Shown here in pieces: positions 20,560-29,350 of a stretch of DNA of 64,000 bases. The first letter of the stretch is position 1. Each line of letters begins with the position of its first letter. A program made the translations under genes and the position numbers. The DNA lies in the NCBI RefSeq assembly GCF_025994435.1, contig NZ_BAQK01000060.1, forward strand, positions 49,271 through 113,270. The letters are read 5' to 3'. The notes beneath the pieces were generated by a model. That model searched no databases and was not told the origin of the DNA. It saw only the letters and a program-made list of their open reading frames with translations. Source of the stretch: Gluconacetobacter johannae (GTDB taxonomy: Bacteria > Pseudomonadota > Alphaproteobacteria > Acetobacterales > Acetobacteraceae).

Positions 20560-21199
20560 CGGTTCGGCGCTGGATCATCACTCCCCGTACGAGACGCCCC
20601 TGCATCGGGACGAGACCGCGATCGCCGGCATGTGGCTGTTCCTGGCCAGCGAGGCCTTGCTGTTCGGCGGGCTGTTCCTGATCTGCCTGATCTATTCGCA
20701 TACCCGCGCCGGTGGCTGGGCCGAGGGCGTGCGGCACACCAATCTGGCGATCGGGGCCGCCAACACCCTGATCCTGATTACCAGCAGCGCGGTCTATACG
20801 ATGGCGGTCGAGGCCGGAAAGCGCGGCGACAACCGCCGCGTGGTCCGGGCCGGGTTCGGCGCGGCGGCGCTGGGCCTGACGTTCCTGGCCCTGAAGGGGG
20901 GCGAATGGGGGCAGGAATTCCGGGAGAACCTGTTTCCCGGCCCGCATTTCGCCCTTCATGGCCCTGACGCCGGGGGCGCCCAGCTTTTCTACAGCTTCTA
21001 TTTCCTGGCGACCTTCCTGCACGGCATGCACATGGTGGTCGGCATCGGGTTGATCCTGTGGATCTGCCGCAAGGCCCGGCACCGGGCGTTCAGTGCCGCC
21101 TGGAACACGCCCGTGGATATCGTGGGGCTGTACTGGAGCTTCGTCGACCTGGTCTGGATGCTGCTGTTTCCGCTGCTCTATCTGATCGGGCGGGCGTGA
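20552..21199 (+). CDS. coxC: Cytochrome c oxidase subunit III
   Basis: A 215-residue integral membrane protein with about five helices, fitting the short form of subunit III. GMWLFLASEALLFGGLF near the N-terminus and FLHGMHMVVG followed by DIVGLYWSFVDLVWMLLFP near the C-terminus are diagnostic. It stabilises proton delivery in subunit I. ATG at 20552 was chosen because it overlaps the coxA stop and gives the typical family N-terminus; a longer in-frame opening would overlap coxA. The stop overlaps the next ATG. Confidence 0.95.
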
Positions 21200-21489
21200 T
21201 GGCGCGCATCGCGGCCTGCTGGGGAATGCTGGTCCTGCTGCTGGCGGCGGAACTGGTGGCCGCGCGCATGGGGTCCGGCATCGGCGTGGGCGTGCTGGCC
21301 GTCCTGATGGTGCTGGTCATCGTGCTGGGTTTCATGCAGATCCTGCGCGCGCCGCCGCTTGCGATCATCTTCGCGCTGGGCGGCCTGTTCTGGCTGACGA
21401 TCCTGCTGGCGCTGGGCAGCCTGGACAGTTTCACGCGCACGACCGTCCCGGTGCACGCGGCCGCCCTGCCGGGGCCGACCGCGGAGTAG
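21199..21489 (+). CDS. coxD: Cytochrome c oxidase subunit IV family small protein
   Basis: A 96-residue, almost wholly hydrophobic protein with three predicted helices (about 4-22, 26-46 and 51-74). Size, position after subunit III and the hydrophobic profile fit the bacterial subunit IV family (CtaF/CoxD-like) that stabilises the oxidase. Direct residue-level signatures are weak, so the call rests mostly on context. It is the last gene of the operon. The next gene is convergent and begins its 3' end 17 nt later, with no visible terminator. Confidence 0.78.
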   Translation: MARIAACWGMLVLLLAAELVAARMGSGIGVGVLAVLMVLVIVLGFMQILRAPPLAIIFALGGLFWLTILLALGSLDSFTRTTVPVHAAALPGPTAE

Positions 21490-21506
21490 CATCCGGGGGT
21501 GCGGGG

Positions 21507-22901
21507 TCAGTCCTCGGCTGGTGCGCCGCGCAGCGCCAGCGTGCCCTTTTCGAGCAGGACGATGAAACCGACGGTCAGGGACCCCAGGATGACTTCCATC
21601 CGCGTATGCGTCGTCGCGACCAGCATCGTCAGCAGCGCGCCCACCAGCAGGGCCAGCGTGACGTAGGAAATCCACGGGAAGCCCCACATCGGCAAGGTGG
21701 GGTGATCGCCCCGGGCGATGGTCCGGCGACGCAGGCGGATCTGGGCGATTGCGATCAGCACATAATCGAACAGCACGAAGGTGCCGGTCGCGCTGACCAG
21801 GAAGGCGAACACCAGGTCGGGCGACAGCATGCCGGCGAGGGCCACCAGGATGGCGATGACGCTGCCGGCCAGGATGGCCCGGCGCGGCGTGCCGTTGGCG
21901 CTGCGCGACAGGAACAGGCGCGGCGCGTCCCCGCTTTCGGCCAGTTCGCACAGGACACGCGATGTCACGTACAGGCCCGAATTCAGCGCCGACAGGGTAG
22001 CGACCAGCATCACCCCCGTCATCAGCAGCGACGCGAAGGGAATGTCGAGGCGTTGCAGCGTCGTCAGGAACGGCGAACGCCCCGGAATCACCGCCGCCCA
22101 CGGCGTCAGGCACAGGATCAGCCCGATCGACAGCAGGTAGAAGATCAGGATTTTCAGCACCACCGAGCGCGTGGCCTGGCCGACGCTTTCCGCCGGGTGG
22201 GTGGAGTCCATGGCGGCGATGGTCGTGATCTCGGCGCCGGCCATCGACAGCATGATGGCGGGAATGCTGGCCATCAGGGCGAAGCCCCCGTGCGGGAACA
22301 GGCCGCCATGGGCCAGCAGGTTGGAGGGGATGTCCGTGCGGTATCCGGTAAAGCCCAGCAGCGCGCAGCCGCCGATGGCGATGAAGATCACGATGGTCAT
22401 GATCTTGGTCATCGAGAACCAGTATTCGAATTCGCCGTATCCCCGGACCGAGCACAGGTTGATGGCGGTCATCACGGCGATGATGGCGCATTCGATCGCC
22501 AGGAACGGCAGCGGCAGCAGCGGCGCCAGGAAGCTGGCCGCCGCGATCGCCTCGATCCCCAGGATGGTCGCCCACATCACCCAGTAGGTCCATCCGCCCA
22601 CGAAGGCGGTGCGCGGGCCGATGCCGCGCCGGATGTGCGCGACGAACGACCCGGCGTCGGGGGCGGCGACGGTCATTTCGCCCAGCATCCGGGTGACGCA
22701 CAGGATAATCAGCCCGGCCAGCAGGTAGGACAGGAACACGCCCGGCCCGGCGGTGGCGATGGCGCTGGACGAGCCCACGAACAGGCTGGCCCCGATCACG
22801 CCGCCGATCGAGATCATCGCCACATGGCGCTTACGCAGTCGCGCGTCCCCGGCATCGTCCGGCACGGACGATGCCGGCGACACGGCGGTGGAGATGGACA
22901 T
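21507..22901 (-). CDS. APC-superfamily amino acid permease
   Basis: A 464-residue transporter with about 12 transmembrane segments. The N-terminal SIGGVIGASLFVGSSSAI block (near residue 30) is the substrate-binding helix 1 signature of the AAT family (GabP, CycA, AnsP and relatives). It should import an amino acid or GABA by proton symport across the inner membrane. The substrate cannot be told from sequence. Downstream GabT and the amine dehydrogenase genes make a nitrogenous substrate plausible. It lies about 90 nt downstream of the TonB receptor gene on the same strand and may be co-transcribed with it. Confidence 0.88.
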   Translation of the reverse strand: MSISTAVSPASSVPDDAGDARLRKRHVAMISIGGVIGASLFVGSSSAIATAGPGVFLSYLLAGLIILCVTRMLGEMTVAAPDAGSFVAHIRRGIGPRTAFVGGWTYWVMWATILGIEAIAAASFLAPLLPLPFLAIECAIIAVMTAINLCSVRGYGEFEYWFSMTKIMTIVIFIAIGGCALLGFTGYRTDIPSNLLAHGGLFPHGGFALMASIPAIMLSMAGAEITTIAAMDSTHPAESVGQATRSVVLKILIFYLLSIGLILCLTPWAAVIPGRSPFLTTLQRLDIPFASLLMTGVMLVATLSALNSGLYVTSRVLCELAESGDAPRLFLSRSANGTPRRAILAGSVIAILVALAGMLSPDLVFAFLVSATGTFVLFDYVLIAIAQIRLRRRTIARGDHPTLPMWGFPWISYVTLALLVGALLTMLVATTHTRMEVILGSLTVGFIVLLEKGTLALRGAPAED

Positions 22902-22989
22902 CGGCTTGGGCCTCCCGCCTGGTGTCAGGGCATTTCGGCCCCGATTATAGGTATCGGAACCGGAATGTCATGGCCTGCCGGAGACGCGG

Positions 22990-25287
22990 TCAGAATTGCT
23001 GGGAAATTCCGGTCAGGATGGTGCGGCGCAGCCCGTATTGCGGCGCGCCGACCCCGATGCCGCTGCCGTCGCGCAGTTCGTAGGTGCGGTCGAACAGGTT
23101 GGTGACGTCCAGCCGCACCTGGGTGCGCTTCAGGAACGGCACATGGAACAGGTCCCGGAACGACTGGACCAGCGACAGGTTGAAGGTGACATATTGCGGC
23201 AGCTTCGCACCGTTTGGAATGTCGCTGTCCGCGCGCAGGCCGTTGCCGTAGACCATGGTGGCCGACAGGCGCGTGGGGTGCCCGGTGCGGTGGAAGAAGG
23301 TGTAAGACCCGCCCGCCGACGCCGTCCAGCGCTGGTCGTGGTCCAGATGGACCCAGTGCTGCCGGATATAGGCCAGGTCGTCGGGCGAGAAATTGAATTG
23401 CGCGCTGGTGATGTCCTTGCCGATGGCGCGCGACCAGGCCATGTTGCCGTACAGCGACAGCGGGCCACGGTCGTACGACGTGCTGACCTCGTAGCCGTTC
23501 ACCTGTCCGCGCCGATAATTGAAGCCCGACAGGATGATCGGCGCGCCGAACTGGCCTTCGTCGATCAGGTTGTGCGCCAGCTTGTAATAGGCGTCGAACG
23601 AGGCGCGCCAGCCCGGCAGGATCTGCTGGGTGATGCCGGCATCGAAATAATGGTCGCTTTCGGCCCGGACGGTGTCGTTGCGGGTGCCGGGTGCGGCGGC
23701 GCTGGTGCCGTCGAACCGGCTGACCGACGTGCCGCTGACGACCTCGAACGGCGGCGGGGTGAAATAGCGGGAATAGCCGGCATGCAGCGTCGTGCCGCGC
23801 AGCGGGGTCCAGACCAGGTTCAGGCGGGGGCTGAGCTGCTTCTGGTGGGTGTATTCGTCCACCCCGTCCAGCCGCAGCCCGTAATTGACCGTCAGCGCGC
23901 GCAGCGGCTGCCATTCGTCCTGGGCGTACAGGCCCCAGATCCAGCCGGTGCGTCCGCTGCCGTCATGGATCGAAACCGGACTGTCGCCATAGACCGGGTC
24001 GCCGTTCGCATCGACGCCCGCCTGCTGGTAGACCAGAGAATCCGCCTTGGACACGTTGCGTTCGACGAACGCCTGGTAGCCGAAGCGCATGGTGTGCCGG
24101 CGGTTGATGCGCCATGTCACGTCGCTCTGGCTGCCCGACGAGAAGACCGAGCGCGCGGCTTGCTGCGCGATGCCGTTATAGACCAGGTCCCCCAGCATGT
24201 CCGGGGAATAGCGCAGGCTGCTGTACCGGACGAACGCCGAGGTCTGGAGGCTGAACTTTCCGATTTCCTTCTGCAGGGACAGGATGCCGAAATCGGTGAT
24301 TTCCTTCTGGCGCTCGTCCAGGCCGGCGCTGTCCACGCTGCCGGCCAGTTGCTGCGCCAGCGCGCTGCCGGAATAGGCCGGCTGCTGGAATTGCGTCTGC
24401 TGTCCGGGGTTGTTCGGAAGCTGGTATTCCGCGTTGGACACGCCGGCGATCAGGCTGATGCGGGTGTCCTCGTCGGCCGTGTACCGCAGGTGGCCCAGGG
24501 CGTGGTACTGGTTGCTCAGGTCGTGCACGGCGTTGAAGCTGGGGGTGGTGTTCTCGATCGCCATCCGGTCGTGCAGGAAATCGCCGGTGGCGAAATAATC
24601 CCATTTTCCGTGATGTCCGCCATATTGCAGGGACGGAAAGAAATAATCCCGCGCCCCGCCATAGACCGAGGCATCGCCGCCGGGGTTCGTGGCGCCGTTC
24701 TTGGTGGTGATGTCGATCACCGCCGCCTGCAGGAAACCGTATTCGCTGGGCAGCGCGCCCGTCGTCATCGACAGGGAATCGGCAAAGCGGGTCATCAGCG
24801 TCTGGCCGAACACGGTCAGGCCTTCGGGCAGCTGCACGCCGTCCAGGCGGAACTGGACCTCGTTATGGTCGCCGCGGACATGGATCTGGCCGTAGCTGTC
24901 CTGCGTCACGCCGGGGGCCTGCAACAGCACGCCGTTCAGCGGCGCGTTGTCCCCGCCGGGCACGGTTTCGATGGCGGTACGGCTGAAGCGATAGACCGTG
25001 GCCCCCGTCGAGGGTTGCAGGGCCGAGCGCGCCCGGTCGAGGCGCGCCGTCACGGTGATGCGCTCGGGGGCCGAGGACGGGGTCGTGGCGTCCGGCGCGG
25101 CGGGTTGGCCGGTCGAGGGCGACGATGGGGCGGTTTTGGTCCCGGCGGGCTGTCCCTGCGCCACGGGCGCGGTCGTGTCGGCGCGCGCCGGCGTCATGGC
25201 CAGGGCCATGGTCAGGGCCACGGGGGCCACACCCGACAGCAACAGGGTCATCGACGCGCGACGGGCGGAAGGGCGAAATACGGGCAT
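22990..25287 (-). CDS. TonB-dependent outer membrane receptor (first of two)
   Basis: A 765-residue protein with a signal peptide (cleavage near TPARADT, residue 37), a low-complexity Ala/Pro/Ser/Thr linker to about residue 75, a plug domain (ERITVTARLDRARSALQP through VRGDHNEVQFRLDGVQLP) and a C-terminal 22-strand barrel ending in an aromatic residue (GISQQF). Such receptors take up siderophores, cobalamin, sugars or other bulky substrates using TonB energy. No STN signalling domain is visible. The substrate is unknown. A possible AT-rich promoter lies upstream at 25330-25365. Neighbours are a permease downstream and a LysR gene upstream. Confidence 0.9.
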   Translation of the reverse strand: MPVFRPSARRASMTLLLSGVAPVALTMALAMTPARADTTAPVAQGQPAGTKTAPSSPSTGQPAAPDATTPSSAPERITVTARLDRARSALQPSTGATVYRFSRTAIETVPGGDNAPLNGVLLQAPGVTQDSYGQIHVRGDHNEVQFRLDGVQLPEGLTVFGQTLMTRFADSLSMTTGALPSEYGFLQAAVIDITTKNGATNPGGDASVYGGARDYFFPSLQYGGHHGKWDYFATGDFLHDRMAIENTTPSFNAVHDLSNQYHALGHLRYTADEDTRISLIAGVSNAEYQLPNNPGQQTQFQQPAYSGSALAQQLAGSVDSAGLDERQKEITDFGILSLQKEIGKFSLQTSAFVRYSSLRYSPDMLGDLVYNGIAQQAARSVFSSGSQSDVTWRINRRHTMRFGYQAFVERNVSKADSLVYQQAGVDANGDPVYGDSPVSIHDGSGRTGWIWGLYAQDEWQPLRALTVNYGLRLDGVDEYTHQKQLSPRLNLVWTPLRGTTLHAGYSRYFTPPPFEVVSGTSVSRFDGTSAAAPGTRNDTVRAESDHYFDAGITQQILPGWRASFDAYYKLAHNLIDEGQFGAPIILSGFNYRRGQVNGYEVSTSYDRGPLSLYGNMAWSRAIGKDITSAQFNFSPDDLAYIRQHWVHLDHDQRWTASAGGSYTFFHRTGHPTRLSATMVYGNGLRADSDIPNGAKLPQYVTFNLSLVQSFRDLFHVPFLKRTQVRLDVTNLFDRTYELRDGSGIGVGAPQYGLRRTILTGISQQF

Positions 25288-25366
25288 GCGGGGCGATCTG
25301 TCCGGCTGGGAAGGAGGGTGTGTTCTCTTGTCCCTCTAAACCGTATGATATAACGTTTCAATATAA

Positions 25367-25383
25367 ACCGGCCATTTTCCGGT
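25367..25383 (-). terminator. Small hairpin between the LysR gene and the TonB receptor gene
   Basis: ACCGG (25367-25371) and CCGGT (25379-25383) form a perfect 5-bp stem with a 7-nt AT-rich loop. Read on the minus strand it is followed by TTTATATT, so it could terminate LysR transcription. The stem is short, and the whole 142-nt gap is AT-rich compared with the rest of the window and must also hold the receptor promoter. Confidence 0.35.
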
Positions 25384-25429
25384 CGGGTTTTCGCCGCTTG
25401 TTGCGTACGGACAACAGGTCCCGACTTTT

Positions 25430-26383
25430 TTACGCCACCATGTCGGGGGGCAGGGGGGCGTCGCAGGGCTGGAACGATCCGGCAATGTGGGACAGCCAGG
25501 TCCGGAACCGGACCAGGGCCGGCCGGTCCCACCGGTTTTCGGGGATGAACAGCGTGTAGGCCCCGATGGCGGCGCCGGGAAACGGGCCGTCGGCCGTTCC
25601 CAGCCGCACCAGGTTGCCCGATTTCAGGTCGTCTTCCAGCAGGAACTGGTTGGCCAACGCCACGCCGTGCCCTTCGCGCGCGGCGGCCAGCATCACATGG
25701 GCATGCCACAGCCGGGCCGCCGGGGTGACCGTGGGTACCGGTACCCCCTGCATCGCGAACCAGGCCAGCCATTCGTCGCTGTTTTCCTCGGCCAGCAGGG
25801 GCAGCGAGGTCAGATCCTCGATCCGCTGGAGCCCACCCGTGGCCTGCCGGACGAAATCGGGACTGGCCACGGGAAAGACCAGCGGCCGGGCCAGTTCCGC
25901 CTGGCGGATCCCCGGCGGGGAGGGCGTCGTCGTGCCGTCCAGCCGATAGCGGATGTCGGCGTCCACCCCATCGGACCAGAACGACGCGCGCTCGTCGCTG
26001 GGGCGCAGGATCAGGTCGATCTCGGGATGTTCGTCGCGGAAGGCGCCCAGGCGGCGCACCAGCCAGTGAAAGGCGAATCCCGGAACGCACCAGACGCTGA
26101 GCTGCGGCAGGTCGCCGGTACGCAGGGCCTCGGTCGCGTTGGCGATCTCGTCCAGGGCGGCGGCGATCCGGTCGTGATAGACCTTGCCGGCCTCGGTCAG
26201 TCCACCGGCTGCCCGGTCCAGAAGGGGCACGCCCGTCCATTGTTCCAGGGCGCGCAGGTGACGGCTGACGACGGCGTGGTCGATCCGCAGCCATTCCGCC
26301 GCCCGGCGGATGCCGCGGGTCCGGCCGAACGCGTCGAAGGCGCGAAGCGGTCCGAATGGGGGAAAAACACGCTTGTCTGCCAT
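25430..26383 (-). CDS. LysR-family transcriptional regulator (GcvA-like)
   Basis: A 317-residue regulator with an N-terminal winged helix-turn-helix (PLRAFDAFGRTRGIRRAAEW followed by the recognition part HAVVSRHLRALEQWTG, residues about 12-55) and a periplasmic-binding-like effector domain. ATG at 26383 gives the normal LysR N-terminus; a GTG 18 codons upstream would add a tail and overlap an inverted repeat, so it is less likely. It is divergent from the second TonB receptor and the amine dehydrogenase genes and upstream of the first receptor, so it may control either. The effector is unknown. Confidence 0.9.
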   Translation of the reverse strand: MADKRVFPPFGPLRAFDAFGRTRGIRRAAEWLRIDHAVVSRHLRALEQWTGVPLLDRAAGGLTEAGKVYHDRIAAALDEIANATEALRTGDLPQLSVWCVPGFAFHWLVRRLGAFRDEHPEIDLILRPSDERASFWSDGVDADIRYRLDGTTTPSPPGIRQAELARPLVFPVASPDFVRQATGGLQRIEDLTSLPLLAEENSDEWLAWFAMQGVPVPTVTPAARLWHAHVMLAAAREGHGVALANQFLLEDDLKSGNLVRLGTADGPFPGAAIGAYTLFIPENRWDRPALVRFRTWLSHIAGSFQPCDAPLPPDMVA

Positions 26384-26421
26384 GGGAATCCGGGGACGGT
26401 GAGGGGACACGAGGGATGAAT

Positions 26422-26438
26422 GGTGCCTTTTTGGCACC
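26422..26438. promoter_or_regulatory. Perfect inverted repeat in the LysR/TonB receptor intergenic region
   Basis: GGTGCC (26422-26427) and GGCACC (26433-26438) flank five T residues. The 6-bp arms sit 39 nt upstream of the LysR start and about 200 nt upstream of the receptor start. It could be a regulator operator or a small hairpin in the LysR leader. Seen in sequence; function inferred. Confidence 0.45.
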
Positions 26439-26468
26439 GGTGCTGCAACGAAGGCAACTTCTACATAT

Positions 26469-26486
26469 TGTTACGCTGGATTAACA
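26469..26486. promoter_or_regulatory. Interrupted palindrome TGTTA-N8-TAACA
   Basis: Arms at 26469-26473 and 26482-26486 in an AT-rich patch between the divergent LysR and receptor genes. The half-site length and spacing are compatible with a LysR-type (T-N11-A-like) operator, which usually lies next to the divergent target promoter. No binding data; the call is by position and symmetry. Confidence 0.4.
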
Positions 26487-26633
26487 GGTGTGACACAAAC
26501 GCATCTGTTCGAGGCGAAACCGGACGGTCCGGGTACAAAACGTCTTGTCAAATGGAACCCGCCGGGCTCGACAGTCAGGTCGAGCGGGCAGAATGGGATG
26601 CACGCGAGACGCGGCGTCGGGGAAAGGCATTAC

Positions 26634-29231
26634 ATGCGATCAGGACGGGTTATGGTACGAAACAGGCGGCTCCTGCGTGCGCGGCTTCTTGGCTCGGCCG
26701 TGCTGGGCGGCATGATCGGCGTGATCGGCGGCGAGCCGGCTTTCGCGCAGACGGCGCCCGAATCAGCCGCGCCGTCGCCGCATGCGTCCGCGAAGCACCG
26801 GCCCGCGGCAGTCCGCGCCACCCGGCAGGGAGCCGCGAAGACGACCGGCGCGCCCGTGCGCCGTGCCGGCCTTGCCCCCGCGGCGGACGAGGCGGTCAAC
26901 GTGGTCGCCAGCCATCATGTCTCCCACGGCGGCGAGGTCAGCGTGACCCGCGCGATGCTGGAATCGCAAGTCGCAGGCACCAACGTGCTGAAGTCGGTCG
27001 GCCAGTTGCCCGGCGTCAGCTTCAGCTCCAGCGATCCGCTCGGCCTCGATACCTGGGGGACCAGCGTGTATGTGCGCGGCTTCTTCCAGGATTCGATCGG
27101 GATGACGCTCGACGGCATTCCGCTCAATGACCAGACCTATTCCAGCGTCAGCGGCATCAATGTCGCCAACGCCTGGATTTCCGACGACATCCAGGGCGTC
27201 GAGACATCGCAGGGCGCCGGCGGTGTCGACCTGCCGGGCAATTCCAGCCTGGGCGGCACGATGCGGTTCCACACCTCCGATGTGAAGGACAAGGCGGGCG
27301 CCAGGGTGTCGCAGGTCTTCGCCAGCTACGGCACGCTACGCACCTATGCCCGCGTCGACAGCGGCGCGCTGAACCGCACCGGCACGAAATTCTATGCCGC
27401 CTATTCGCGCGCCGACGAACGGAAATACGATGCCGCGACCCCCGGCTTCATGCAGTCGGTGAACGGCAAGCTCGTTCAGCCGATCGGCAATGACAGCCGG
27501 ATCACCACCATCTTCAACTGGAACGATGCCGAGGTCTGGGGCTATGCGGACAAATCCCTCGGCATCCTGAAAAACGCCGGCTGGCGGACCGAATCCTGGG
27601 CGCCGAACTATCTGGGGGCCTACAATGCCTCGGAATATGCGTGGGTGAACGATAACGGCCTGGCCTATAATGGTCCGGGTTCGTACGATGTCGGCAGCGG
27701 GACCCCGCTGGTCCTGCCGCAGGGCACCAGCCCGACCATTCCGGACTCGTGGCAGAACACGGGCGAAGGCGCCGGCACCGCCTATTATGATGCGGGACAG
27801 GCGACGCAGGATTATCTGGGCGGCATCAACGCCGACCTGGCCCTGACCAATCGTCTGCGCTGGAACACGGTGTTCTATGCCGGAGGGAATGATTCGCACG
27901 CGACGTACGGCGATCCCTGGACACAGTCACTCGCGACCGGCGCGCCGCTTTCCGAGGAAGTGTGGCAGTCGTCCTACCAGCGCTTCGGCTTCACCAGCGC
28001 GTTCACATGGCATATCGGGCATCACAGCATCAATGTCGGCGGCTGGTACGAGAACAACTCGCAGCGGGCGGATCTGTTCTGGTACAACGAACCGGTGTAC
28101 GGCCAGGGCAGCCCGATCAAGACCGTCGGTCCCTACACCACCTATGGTCCGGCTTTCCAGCAGGGGTACGGGTTCACCTGGAACACCAACGCCTTCCAGT
28201 TCCATGTCATGGACACCTGGCGTCCGGTGGACAGCCTGGCGGTGACCTACGGCTTCCGGTCCATGCTGCAGACGACCTCGGGCGGCGCGTATTACGGTAA
28301 CGTCAATGCCGGCTACGGCAGCGACACGGGCTATGGCTCGGTCGCGGGCCTGCCGAACGGTTCGATGACCTCGGCGGCCGCATTCCTGCCGGCGGTCAAT
28401 ATCGACTGGCATTTCCTGCGCGGTCACGAACTGTATTTCGACTTCGCCGAGAACATGCGCCCGTTCATGGTGGCGCCCACGGGCGGCGCGGTCTCTCCCT
28501 GGGCGGTGTCGTCGCAGGATGTGTTCCGCGGGCTTCAGCACAGCCTGCCGAACGAGCGCGATTTTTCCTACGTGGTTGGCTACAGGTTCACGTCGCGCAA
28601 GCTCCAGGCCTCGATCGACGCCTATCACTCGGATGTTTACAACCGTCTGATCTCCGCCAATAGCGGCACGCTGAACACCCCGGTCACCACGGTCGTCAAC
28701 TCGAAGCACGCGACGATGTACGGGATGGATGCGTCCCTGACCCTGTCGCCTTTCAACGGGCTGGCGCGTGGCCTGGCCTGGACCAACTCGATCAGCTACA
28801 ACCACTTCACCTATGCGGACGACGTCAACATCTGCCCGCTTTCGGGGGATTGCAACATCAAGGGCAAGAAGATGCTTGCCTATCCGCAGGTGATGTACAA
28901 GACCAGTCTTTCATACGAATATAAGGGCGCGTCCGCCCATTTCGATGTGAATTACTATGGGAAGCGTTACTTCTCGTACATGAACGATACCAGCATCAGC
29001 CCGTACTGGATGGCCAACCTCGGCGCCAAATATCGGTTCGGCAATCTCAGCGTGCTGAAGAACGTGACCGCCAGCTTCGAGGTCTATAACCTTTTCAACC
29101 AGAAATATCTGGCAATGATGGGCGAGAACGGCTTCCCGGTCGGCGGCCAGTCGGGTGACGGGGGAGACCGCCAGTCGCTGGAGCGCGGCGCGGTCCGCGA
29201 GTTCTTCGGCACCATCAGCGCCGAATACTGA
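26634..29231 (+). CDS. TonB-dependent outer membrane receptor preceding the amine dehydrogenase genes
   Basis: An 865-residue receptor: signal peptide ending near EPAFAQT (residue 39), a basic Ala/Pro-rich linker to about residue 80, a plug domain (LKSVGQLPGVSF, VYVRGFFQDSIGMTLDGIP, GNSSLGGTMRFHT) and a long barrel whose last residues are ISAEY. ATG at 26634 was chosen over an ATG-less longer opening because GGAAAGG lies 7 nt upstream (26621-26627) and the signal peptide follows directly. The ligand is unknown. The same-strand mauB-like gene starts 119 nt later, suggesting the receptor imports something used by, or needed to make, the periplasmic amine dehydrogenase. Confidence 0.9.
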   Translation: MRSGRVMVRNRRLLRARLLGSAVLGGMIGVIGGEPAFAQTAPESAAPSPHASAKHRPAAVRATRQGAAKTTGAPVRRAGLAPAADEAVNVVASHHVSHGGEVSVTRAMLESQVAGTNVLKSVGQLPGVSFSSSDPLGLDTWGTSVYVRGFFQDSIGMTLDGIPLNDQTYSSVSGINVANAWISDDIQGVETSQGAGGVDLPGNSSLGGTMRFHTSDVKDKAGARVSQVFASYGTLRTYARVDSGALNRTGTKFYAAYSRADERKYDAATPGFMQSVNGKLVQPIGNDSRITTIFNWNDAEVWGYADKSLGILKNAGWRTESWAPNYLGAYNASEYAWVNDNGLAYNGPGSYDVGSGTPLVLPQGTSPTIPDSWQNTGEGAGTAYYDAGQATQDYLGGINADLALTNRLRWNTVFYAGGNDSHATYGDPWTQSLATGAPLSEEVWQSSYQRFGFTSAFTWHIGHHSINVGGWYENNSQRADLFWYNEPVYGQGSPIKTVGPYTTYGPAFQQGYGFTWNTNAFQFHVMDTWRPVDSLAVTYGFRSMLQTTSGGAYYGNVNAGYGSDTGYGSVAGLPNGSMTSAAAFLPAVNIDWHFLRGHELYFDFAENMRPFMVAPTGGAVSPWAVSSQDVFRGLQHSLPNERDFSYVVGYRFTSRKLQASIDAYHSDVYNRLISANSGTLNTPVTTVVNSKHATMYGMDASLTLSPFNGLARGLAWTNSISYNHFTYADDVNICPLSGDCNIKGKKMLAYPQVMYKTSLSYEYKGASAHFDVNYYGKRYFSYMNDTSISPYWMANLGAKYRFGNLSVLKNVTASFEVYNLFNQKYLAMMGENGFPVGGQSGDGGDRQSLERGAVREFFGTISAEY

Positions 29232-29301
29232 GGCGTCGAGCCCCCTGCCTTGCCCTGGTCGCATGATCCGGGCACAGGGGGGCACATCGGCGCGGAGGGG
29301 G

Positions 29302-29319
29302 CATGCCCGATCGGGCATG
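29302..29319. promoter_or_regulatory. Perfect 18-bp palindrome upstream of the amine dehydrogenase heavy chain gene
   Basis: CATGCCCGA at 29302-29310 is followed at once by its exact reverse complement TCGGGCATG at 29311-29319, 31 nt before the ATG of the heavy chain gene. A gapless 18-bp palindrome in this place is a good candidate for a dimeric regulator operator. It might instead act as a processing or attenuation hairpin between the receptor gene and the dehydrogenase genes. Confidence 0.55.
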
Positions 29320-29350
29320 TCGCGTTTAAAATAAGGGCAGGAAGGCGGTG

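Noticed and set aside
21606..23105. Plus-strand frame of about 500 codons opposite the amino acid permease
   Set aside because: The product is His/Gln/Arg/Asp-rich without domains. The permease on the other strand has a clear helix 1 signature and hydrophobic profile.
26490..26633. Longer N-terminus for the second TonB receptor, from an ATG-like or GTG codon at 26490
   Set aside because: It would put about 48 charged residues before the signal peptide and has no ribosome binding site, while GGAAAGG precedes the ATG at 26634.
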